Assembly (NCBI GenBank): GCA_946480815.1
Contig: CAMLLB010000052.1
Coordinates: 1 to 29,727 of the forward strand
Direction: 5' to 3'
Length of the DNA stretch: 29,727 bases
Source of the DNA: an uncultured Flavobacteriales bacterium
Lineage (GTDB): Bacteria > Bacteroidota > Bacteroidia > Flavobacteriales > Crocinitomicaceae
Position 1 is the stretch's first letter. Every line of letters starts with the position of its first letter. Made by a program: the position numbers and the translations under genes. Positions 15,601-25,100 of the stretch are shown here, piece after piece. The notes under the pieces are model-generated. The model saw only the letters and a program-made list of their open reading frames with translations, was not told the origin of the DNA and searched no databases.

Positions 15601-18600
15601 TACGCTATCCAAGACCAATCTATTGCAAATGGCAATGCTTCCATGTGGAAATTGTCTTCCATCACCACACCTTCAGGTGGTGAGATGCTCATTACATACG
15701 AAGCTGACAGTTATGGTTATGTCCAAAATAAACGCGCAATGCGCCAGTTCCAGATCGAAGGAATGATCAATGTATTCCAGTACCAGCAGATCATGAACAT
15801 GAGTAATTGGGATATGTCCAATTCACTTTATGCGCTTTCCAATGAATTCAGAAAAGATAATTACAATCCGGATATTCACCTGATCAATCCGAATTACTTT
15901 AAAAAATACGGGAAATTCGAGGAAAATTTTGTTCCGAACAATATTGTTGTCTTTAAACTGGAACAGCCAATCGATGCACTTTCAATTACTAAAAGTGAGG
16001 CCAACCAAAAAGTGAAGGACCTTTATTTTAAAGATCCAAGCATAGGTTCAAATTCCTACTTAAAGCAATTGTATTTCAATATGTACGCAAAGGTTAAAAA
16101 CAATGGCGGTACAGATATTTTTGAAATGATCCCTTGTTTTGTTGATATTGCCGAAGATTACCCTGGTCTATTCCAGATATGGGACGTTCCGGGCATAGAC
16201 AATAACCTGGTTTCCATAGGTGCTATGCCTGCTATCGCTTCCAGTAACTCTTATGAATACGGTTATGTGGTACTTGACCTGATCAATGTGGGTAAGATCG
16301 AAGAAACAAAGAAAAAGGAAAAGAAAGATGAAGATATCCTGATCATGAACCCGATCCAGCGTTTTGGTGTGGACTTTATCCGCCAAAATTTACCGGATAT
16401 TGTTTACGGGGCCTGTGAAACCTGTACAGGGGAATTATCTATAGATAAAAAAGCCCTTTTCGGAAAAGAAATGTACAAATACATTATCGATCAGGCGGGG
16501 TATTTGAAAAGCTTTACACCTGCGCGATCTTTTGTTCGCCTGTTTGAACCGGATGAGATCAAATTCGGTGGGAATGCCCGTGTAACGTCTATTGTTTTAA
16601 ATGATAAATGGGTCGAAATGTCTGCGGAAGAAAATAATGCGGATGGTACTTATTCGTGGGGGTATAGCTACCCGAACAGATCTAAAAGTTTAGGCGTTGC
16701 CTCTTACGAACCGGCAATAGGAATGGATGAAAACTCCTTTTATTCCTGGCATTCTTATTACAATTTTGCAAAGAAATTCCCGGATGAAATGAACTTCCAT
16801 GTCACTCCGTTAGCAAGACAATTATATCCCACACCTGTTGTTGGTTATGAAGAAGTACAGGTCTCTATGAGTGGTGGATCTGCTGCTTCAAAAGGAAAAT
16901 TAGTTCTGAAGTTCCATACAAATAAAGAAGTCAAGTATCGTACGATAGCGGAATCAACCAAGATCACCCCATGTGACCCGGTGAAAGAAAAATCCTTCTT
17001 CACCGGAAGTACTGTGGATAAGTACGGTTTTTCCCAGGGATACTCGGTTATTACTAATGACTTCCACGGGAAACCTTATGATGTAACATTGAAAGATAAC
17101 GAGGAGAACATTATCTCTAACACACTCTATGAATATTATGAGTTGGGAGAACAAATCCCGATGATTAACCGAAAAGGTGAAGTAAATAATAGGGACGTAG
17201 CACAAGAATTCGATATCCATTTTGATTCCCGATTTGTTCACGATGAATCCAAATTCCAAATGGCCGGGTTAACCGTTGGTTTTACCTTCCCGACTTTCAA
17301 AGTGAGTATTGGACCTTTTTATACTCAAAGCAGCCGGGAACGCGGTTTTTATTCCCTGAGCCTGATGAAGCATCTCAATTACTCTGCTGTAGTCAAAAAG
17401 ATTACAACAACTTACCTTGGTTCAAGTAACACTGCCGAAAACATGCTTTATGACGAATATAGCGGAGAAGTGGTGCTTTCCAGTTTACAGGACGAATACG
17501 ATGATCGTTTATACAACCTGGTTTATCCTTCTCATTGGGCCTATCCAAGTTTACGTGAAATCCAGACGACCTATCCTGCGAGTAGTTCAGGAACGATCAA
17601 TAGTTCTACCGGATTGCTGACCACAACTTATGATTTGACCGAATTTTATGCCCCAGGCGATTTGATTGAGTTAACAAACGGATCTGTTACAGAAACGGGC
17701 TATATTTTATCTATTGCTCCGGGAACAGCGGGCGGATCAACTGCGTACATTGTATCTACCTACGGAACTATTTTTGGTTTTATCTCTGGAGCTGTTACGT
17801 TCCATGTGCTTATTCCGAACAGAACAAACCGCCTTAGTGAGACGATGCAGACGATAGTTACAAAAAAAGCCATTTGGGTTGACCCTGGAAACGTTTTTCC
17901 TTTCCCGACAGCGAATCCGGCGGAAGAAATTATAGAAAGCAGCGCCATTACTTATAAAGACAAGGATAATCTGGGCACGTGTTCCGAAAAACCTGATGGT
18001 CAATACGTTAATCTTTTTGCTAATGGTTCAAAAGGAGACCTGGTAATAGAATCAGCACTTTCCTGGCAAAGTGAACGCAAACAGGAAGTGAACAACCACA
18101 AAACACGATTTGATGGTGCCTATGCCGACTTCAAACCGTTCTACGCATTGAATACCTATGATGTTTGGACGCGTATTGACAAAGCAAATTATCCTTTTTC
18201 AGGAGACGGAACCCTGCAAAAATGGAGAAAGGGCGGGATTTCTTCACGCTATGATAAATTCGGACAAGCGCTTGAAATGCGTGATCCAATAGGAATTTAC
18301 GCTGCGGTAAGAACGATCTCGAACAATAAAGCATTTAGTTTGCCGATTGCGCAAGCAGTCAATGCTAACATAACGGACATCCTGTTCGACGGTTTTGAAT
18401 CATATACTTACCAGGCTGGTTTTGCTTATGATGACTACTTCCTGTTCGCTGGAGTTAGTCCGGCTGATCTAGTCTCTACCGTTAGACACAGTGGGAAAAC
18501 ATCTCTAAAAATAACTCCGGCTACACACTATAAATCTTATGGGATTACAACTGTTCCGACTTGCCCGTTGGAGGAAAGGCAAAACACCGATATTCCTCAG

Positions 18601-19074
18601 GGATACCCGGCCGGTTCCTGCAATTGTCCACCTCCTCTTTTCAATCCGACACCGGGAGAATACGTCTTTAGCGTATGGATCAAACAAACAGGAACGGGAG
18701 CAACAGCAAAAGTAATCGTAGGTTCTGCTCCTTCCGATGACGCTGTAGCATCCGGACCGGTTATTGAAGGATGGCAACGATTCGAAGGAACGTGTACCAT
18801 TCCAAATGCACCGATAGCAATTACCTTGAAACTGGATAACGGTTCTTCAGCAGATGCTTATTTTGACGATTTCCGTTTCCATCCGTTTTCAGCAGGAATG
18901 ACGACCACCGTGTACGACCCGGTAACCTTCCTTCCGATGGCTACGCATGATGGAAACAATTACACCACGTTCTACAATTACGATGAGAACCTGCAATTGG
19001 TACGTGTAAAAGTAGAAACCACTGAAGGAATCAAGACCGTATCTGAAACAGAATCTGGCTTAGGAACAAAATAA
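12652..19074 (+). CDS. Giant secreted Rhs-companion protein (SpvB/YD-shell-like)
   Basis: This 2140-residue protein has an N-terminal signal (basic start, then ISWFLLHVFVLQVIPFSSFA). At about residues 112-180 it has NDLVDPFTGDFSYSIPLMDV, a repeated Gly-Trp-Asp signature (WVGLGWDLDVG) and an REMRGIPDEF segment, the hallmark start of the large proteins that precede DUF6443/Rhs genes in Bacteroidota. The body is beta-rich, as expected of an Rhs/Tc-type shell. Near the C-terminus (about 1905-2080) is a galactose-binding-like domain (GEYVFSVWIKQTG, then DAYFDDFRFHP). The last 60 residues hold a YD-like repeat (VYDPVTFLPMATHDGNNYTT, FYNYDENLQLVRVKVE). It ends 28 bp before the Rhs gene. I infer that it forms part of a shell with that protein, as TcB does with TcC. 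Confidence 0.85.
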   Translation: MHLVTKLSKRTKTISWFLLHVFVLQVIPFSSFANEERMANNTDQLMLSSAKVKKSALIERMLEWSASVPGEESISQPKRQVAKPALIISNQDAMKLKTVSSGGGGFTPGSMNDLVDPFTGDFSYSIPLMDVDGYPLTLNYNSNVNMNTEASWVGLGWDLDVGTISREMRGIPDEFNGDQMLATTYKIKEDKTSDGFKAGGYFSVGLALGSGNTFLTPSIQVTGLWGKYKNSYVGLGKTFDIGLQASVSLSYSNEIGNVDAGFKFGLGYSSDTKGGVGFNKSFGFSAALGPKSGSTGVNGSFSYTYGTNFNSRSGLISKNESFNISAGYITSTYVPDSKKGVRDGHSGSGSGASYGASTTVTFGTATSVPRLRTNSISESNAFFGDLYVGFKLGPLKTKIGGILETYESSTKAAGTSSLYNQPAYGYLHTGKRGSETRSYAVMDFDRGADFNYSQRMRDLPFSVQSFDIFHVTSSGLNAQFRANRTDIGTYYDATTTGKLNQGSELLIDDDMKGVNAGVLLGAGITIEVGYSTGIQQGEMKSGRWSSPVTFPAVAAGKAFDPTTYFKAIGELTPNDLTIYNTVLGEQQATNILLAKSGSDLTTTHNLSTGGTVYGPLNGTAPTRATVFDPKTALQMSTVPNTYEQQIHYYSSTGTPVNESRTQGVKSDNDISSVKVISTSGGVYTYGLPNYSLSSSEVSFSIANVGGRTYDDSKGEVTYLSGDAGTANSLGKAQMYDATTVPAYASSYLLTSIVGPDYIDLSNNGPTLDDIGSYHKFDYVKYYGEGSPYRWRFPVSGPSGGSSPKAILNKGYLSLDSDDIASYSYSEREVYYPLSISGKNYIAVFTLADRKDGYGVSGESGFLDESKPLKLLDKITLYNLSDYQTNGINATKLQVVDFEYNYSLCLKAPNNKETYSNPSSTDNGKLTLQRIRTYSGSSKEMGLSAIEFEYNNEGDLTHPYNHLNVDRWGNYKANDPNLPNNLYPYAIQDQSIANGNASMWKLSSITTPSGGEMLITYEADSYGYVQNKRAMRQFQIEGMINVFQYQQIMNMSNWDMSNSLYALSNEFRKDNYNPDIHLINPNYFKKYGKFEENFVPNNIVVFKLEQPIDALSITKSEANQKVKDLYFKDPSIGSNSYLKQLYFNMYAKVKNNGGTDIFEMIPCFVDIAEDYPGLFQIWDVPGIDNNLVSIGAMPAIASSNSYEYGYVVLDLINVGKIEETKKKEKKDEDILIMNPIQRFGVDFIRQNLPDIVYGACETCTGELSIDKKALFGKEMYKYIIDQAGYLKSFTPARSFVRLFEPDEIKFGGNARVTSIVLNDKWVEMSAEENNADGTYSWGYSYPNRSKSLGVASYEPAIGMDENSFYSWHSYYNFAKKFPDEMNFHVTPLARQLYPTPVVGYEEVQVSMSGGSAASKGKLVLKFHTNKEVKYRTIAESTKITPCDPVKEKSFFTGSTVDKYGFSQGYSVITNDFHGKPYDVTLKDNEENIISNTLYEYYELGEQIPMINRKGEVNNRDVAQEFDIHFDSRFVHDESKFQMAGLTVGFTFPTFKVSIGPFYTQSSRERGFYSLSLMKHLNYSAVVKKITTTYLGSSNTAENMLYDEYSGEVVLSSLQDEYDDRLYNLVYPSHWAYPSLREIQTTYPASSSGTINSSTGLLTTTYDLTEFYAPGDLIELTNGSVTETGYILSIAPGTAGGSTAYIVSTYGTIFGFISGAVTFHVLIPNRTNRLSETMQTIVTKKAIWVDPGNVFPFPTANPAEEIIESSAITYKDKDNLGTCSEKPDGQYVNLFANGSKGDLVIESALSWQSERKQEVNNHKTRFDGAYADFKPFYALNTYDVWTRIDKANYPFSGDGTLQKWRKGGISSRYDKFGQALEMRDPIGIYAAVRTISNNKAFSLPIAQAVNANITDILFDGFESYTYQAGFAYDDYFLFAGVSPADLVSTVRHSGKTSLKITPATHYKSYGITTVPTCPLEERQNTDIPQGYPAGSCNCPPPLFNPTPGEYVFSVWIKQTGTGATAKVIVGSAPSDDAVASGPVIEGWQRFEGTCTIPNAPIAITLKLDNGSSADAYFDDFRFHPFSAGMTTTVYDPVTFLPMATHDGNNYTTFYNYDENLQLVRVKVETTEGIKTVSETESGLGTK

Positions 19075-19102
19075 TCAACCGAATCACATACTTCAATTAG
19101 TT

Positions 19103-22100
19103 ATGAAAAATTGTAAATATATAGTTCTCCTACTGATGTTTATTGTATCCAACATGCATGTGTTCGGAGCAATTGAACGATTCAGTAACCGCATGGATGG
19201 GGATGGAACCGTTGGAGCACCCACTACTCTGGCAGCCGGATCGAGTATGAATTTGCAGGACGATAAGTACTATGACATGAGTACCGATCCATTTTGGGGA
19301 ACCCGTTTTGCTAATAAAAAAGCAACCGGTACTGTCCGTTTGGGAATTAACCCGGACCTGGCACTTATTGCAAGTTTCAGTGGATCTCAAACGATTGAGA
19401 TCAAGTACTGGACCTGGGATAACACTACCGGAGCATTCATTCAACAGCCTACTGTTACCCATACTTTTGGTTTGTCTTATTCAACCACAGGAACCGCAAA
19501 CATTAGTGATCAGGCTACTTTTACCATTGCAGGAGCACACCGGATTTCGGTTCGTTTAATGTCAGGAACCTTACCATTGGACAAATTATTCCTGGAAACA
19601 ACTGTGGAGGTGGAGCGTTACTACGTTCTGGATAATTCATCTGTTTTGAACTTAACGCATTATCCTTTAACGATAACTACTCCTACTGCTCCTGATGGAG
19701 GTCAAATTGAGTTCAGATGGGATACGAAACCGGGTGCTGAATTCTATGAACTGGAATGGGTACACATCAACAATTATGTTCTTCCGGGTGATCCTGCTTT
19801 AACGGAAAGCCAGTTGAATTATAACTTCTACCTGAACTGTACACGCATTGAAACCAAACAAAATTGGTATAAAATTCCACGTATTTTTGATCAGGGTTAT
19901 ATTATTTATCGCGTTCGCCCGATCGGAAGAAACGGTGTAAACTTTACTGACCGGCAGGACGGTGCCTGGTCAAATCCAGGTGAATCTGGTACTATTCTTT
20001 CTTTTTCATCTTTAACACCCGGAAACAAGATTCTAATCACTACCGATTATTCAGACATCAATTGGTCACACAGTGTTACTTATACTGAAGACGGAAAACG
20101 CTTTGAAGGCGTTTCCTACGCCGATGGACTGGGAAGAGGCCATCAATCTGTTGGATACAACCCGGTGACGAATCAGGTCCTGGTATCCAATGTGTATTAC
20201 GATGAGCTGGGAAGAGCAGCGGTAGGTGATCTTCCTACACCGGTGGATGGTGCCTGGATGAAATTCCGGGAAAACTTTAACCGTGCTGATGGGACGGGAG
20301 AAACGTATTCCTGGCACAGCTTCGATATCTCTGATATTGGTAATGATTGTGTTGCAAGTTCAGCCGGATTTACCCTCTCGGACGGTGCCGGAAAATATTA
20401 TTCTCCGAATAATCCGAACCAAAACGGCGCAAACATCGCGATCCCGGATGCAGAGAAATATCCGTTCTCACGCACAACATTTACCAATGATTTCACGAAC
20501 CGTGTTGCCAGCAGTTCTGCAGCCGGTATTAATTTGAGAACCGGATCCGGAAAAGAAACCAAGATATTTTATCCAAGTACCAATCAGACGGAATTAGACC
20601 AATTATTCGGTTCGGAGGTCGGTTATGCGAAACACTACCAGAAAATGATTACGGTAGATCCGAACGGGCAGATCTATGTTCAATATTCGGATATGGCTGG
20701 GCGCACGGTCGCTTCTTACATGGAAGGACCGGCTCCAACCAATACGGATGGGGTTGAGGGGAACTCTTCTGTTCCATTATTGGTTACTATGCTGGATGAA
20801 GGTGAACCTCAAACGGTTAACACGCTTGTTCCATACTCTGAACTGTCGTATTACCAATACGTTTCATCGGATACCATTTTCAATTTCAATTATTCCTTTA
20901 CTGCGTCTCAATTCCAAAGCGCCTGTACCGGAACGTTATGTTTGGATTGTGTCTACGACCTGGATATCCAGGTATTTGACGGTTGTGGAGTGGTTGTTCC
21001 TTTGACCGGCTATACGAATCCGGTCCACATGACCGGTTCTGAGATCAATAGCGTGATTAACGGAACATGTACTTCTGCAACGGCACATACAGAGACATTT
21101 TCAGCGCACCTGACTCCCGGAATGTATACTATTCATAAGAAGCTCACCGTAAATGAGGCGGCTGCAGATCAATATTGGTGCCTGTTCCTGGAAGCAAATA
21201 CGTGTATTGAAGGAGTACAATCTATTTTTAATGAAGCTTACGAAGCCGAATCTTTTGCTGCCTGTGATCCATTACCGATCAATGATGAATTTTTGAATGA
21301 ATGCGATGCAATGAAACAAATGTTGCTTGCTGATGTGAAACCCGGAGGACAATACGGAAAATACGGACCGGGATATAATCCTACAGATCCTTACTCAGTA
21401 TACAACCCATCCGGATTATTAGGTATTAACTGGAGAAGTTTGACTTACCTGGATGAAAACGGAAATCCCGTTCCATCCGGAACATTGGCGGGAACAGCAG
21501 GTTTGGAATGGTTTGTAACCAATTTCCGCGATGAATGGGCAGAACAACTTTATACACATCATCCTGAGAACTGCTACCTGGATTTTTGTTATGAGAATGC
21601 CGCGTCTAACGAATACGAGAATGATATGCTCGCTATGAATTCATTTGACGGAGCGATGGCAGCAGGCTTTTTAATGCCTGTAGAAGGTGGTATTCCAAAT
21701 AACCATTACACCCTTTTCCCAACCAGTATGTACGATGGGAATCCAGATCCTTTCTTCCTGGATGGAGCTTTGGGTGAAGATTTTGCGGATGACATGGTAG
21801 ATCATTTGAATACCTACATTCTTTTAGAAGGCACAACACCATTATCTATGTGGGAGTACGCACTTTACCTGGCTGCAGGAGGAGCGTGTAAAAGAGCAGC
21901 GGATCTGCCGAATTGTATGGAATTGAACGACTGTAACAAAGACCAGGTTTGGTTAACGTTCCGCGGTTTATATTTACAGGATAAAGCAACCTTGGTATTC
22001 CTGGCTCAACAGGCTTATGCTACTGCACACGGTTGTTCGAATGAATGTATTGGCGCAGCAAATCCTTGCTCGGGAACTGCAGCACAACTGGCACCACGTG

Positions 22101-25100
22101 CACCACGTTTCGGGAATTTAGGGCAATTTGCAGGTACGACTACTGCTCCAACCAGCCAAGCGGATTCGGAGATCGAATTGAACCAGATTATCGCAGAATC
22201 CTGTTCAACCAGTTGTGAAGGGTATGCAGACCAATGGTTGGAAGACCTGGCTGCTTGTGCACCGATCGCTTCACTAACGCCGGCAGAGCGTGATGCTCTG
22301 CGTGATGAATTTATTGAATTGTGTATGTTGGGCTGTGATAAAGATCACCCGATGGGAGCTACTACTGCTCCTCCGGGAGAAACGACCTCGCATGGAAAGA
22401 TCGACATTAAAGGTGTTCTGGATTACCATTTGGGATCAAAACCAGGTTATCCCAGCGCAGAATGCTCCGAATATCTGGTTAGTTTCCCCGGACCATACAA
22501 AACGGTGACTGAACTGCAGGGTGGTCTTCCGGTGATGGACCAATGTGGTTGTGATATCTTAATGGCCGTGCGAACCGATTACCAGACTGCAATTGCAAAC
22601 AGTACTATTCCGGCAACCACACCGATTGAAGATTTCCTTTTTACATACAAGGGAATAGCGATGGACGATATTGATAATTTATTGTGTGTTTGCGATGAAT
22701 TCTATGATGAAACAAACGATACCTGGCTTCCGGGGGCTAATGCAGATATTATTGAAGCTAACAAATACGTTCCACAGGAATTGACCTGTACGGAAAAGGC
22801 AGGCTGTAAAACCTGTGATGAAGTGAATACCGCTTACGCATCTGCCTATGCTTATGCAGACAATACCCTTGGATTGGATGCGGATGACTTCGAAGCTTCT
22901 TCGAATTACGAGACGGTATTGACCAATTTCCTGAATAACAGCTTAGGATTTGATTTGACATTCAAGGATTACGATTTCTTCCATACAGGATGTAATACCA
23001 GCAGTTCAGACCCCGTTTGCGAGATGAATCCGATTATGACCGAATTCCGTGATGTGTTGAAACTCTTGTCCATGCGCGGACAATTGGTACATCCGTCGAA
23101 CCTGAACTTAACTGCAGAGAATATCGTATATGAACACGGAAAATTGCGTGAACAGGGAATTCTTGGATCTACTTACCACGCCTCTGTAAGTTCCGGTCAC
23201 CTGAACATGAGTTTCCAGAACGGTTCGGGAACACCCTGTACCTTTGACCTTTCCATTGCAGGCAGTCCGTCTTTTGATTTTACAAAGATCGTTTCTTTCG
23301 GAGAGATCTGGCCAACCAGTGAAAACTGTACGGCTAACAGCAGTTTCGAGGTAGAAGTGAAATACTATGAATGTGGTCAACTGGTAACCAAAATTGCGCA
23401 GGCGACTTCTTCCTGCATGCAGGTGAATTTCTGTTATTGCGGTAATAATGGCCAGCTTTTATGTAATGAACCCTTATTCGACCCGGAGTTTGAGATCTGT
23501 TACCAGCCACGCCTGGACAATATGATGCTGGACGCTATTGAAACTTATGAAACCAGTGTAGCAGAAGCATACACTGAATTCAAGGAGGCTTACAAAACAC
23601 AATGTGCAACCGCATTCGATACCGAACATTTTGATATGCAGGGAAAATACCGCTTCTATCAATATACTTTGTTCTATTACGACCAGGCAGGAAACCTGGT
23701 GAAAACCGTAGCACCGAAAGGCGTTAACAAACTGGATGCAACCGGGGTAGCTGACGCAGCGCAACACCGGAAAGATGTAACCGGTATAACAAGTACCGTT
23801 ACAGCAGTGACTCCAACACAGGAATTCGTAACTAAATATCGTTACAATTCCTACAACCAATTGGTTTCTACTGAAAATCCGGACCAGGAAGGGGTGACAA
23901 AATTCTGGTATGATTTCTACGGACGTACCGTCTTGTCACAAAACCCGGAACAAGCTGTTGTAAACAAATACAGCTATGTTTTCTATGACAAACTGGGAAG
24001 GCCGGAAGAAGCCGGACAGGTAGTACCTGCAACCGGTTTAGGGACTATTAATATCAAAGCCCCGGAACCACTTGGAACAACATTCAGGAATTGGGTGACT
24101 GCAAGCGGAAGCGTACGCTCGGAAGTAACAAGAACCTATTACGATAGAGTTTACATGACTTCATCTGCTTTGCAGGCCAAATTTGTATTGCAACCAGGTG
24201 AAACCAGTACCGGGCAGAAAAATCTGCGCCTGCGTGTAGCATCCGTGGCTTACTATAACACCTTTGACGGATCGACCGATCCGAGAACTCAATATTCATC
24301 CGCTACCCATTACACCTACGATATCCATGGGAATGTGCTTCAGACCCTACAGGATGTTCCCGAACTTGCCCCTCTTTTCCAGGATATCAAGTCTACAGAA
24401 TACGAGTTCGAGCTGATCAGTGGGAACGTAAAAACAGTGAAATACCAGAAAGGCCAGCTGGACCAGTCTACACATACGTATTATTATGACAAACTGAACC
24501 GTTTGGAGGAAGTGTTCGTGAGTACGGACAAAGTACACCAGTCGCGCCAGGCACATTACCTGTATTATGATTACGGGCCACTGGCACGCGTGGAAATCGG
24601 AGAACAAAAAGTGCAGGGAATGGACTACGCCTACACCATCAATGGGTGGATGAAAGCGATGAACGGGACCATTTTGAACCCAGGCTACGAACTGGGGAGA
24701 GACAATGCCTCGGGGTATTTATCACAGAACACTTCCGTGCACAACAAATTTGCACGTGATGTAGTAGGTTACACCCTCGGGTATTTCGATGGCGATTACC
24801 GAAGCATCGGTTCCACGAACTTTGCACCTTTGCCTTATGGCAATACGGCTTTTGACAATGCAGTGAGCCCAATGTACAACGGGAATATTGCCTTTACCAC
24901 GACTGCGATTGCAGATGTTCCCGGAGCAGTGACCCCAATGGCGATCCAAATGGGACTTTACCGTTACGACCAGATGAACCGCCTGGTTTCTGCGCGCACC
25001 TTCCGTGCAAGCGGACTGGCAGCGAGCAACAGCTGGTCTGGTATTACGGAGACCCAGGAGTACAAATCCACGTACAGTTATGATCCAAATGGCAACTTAA

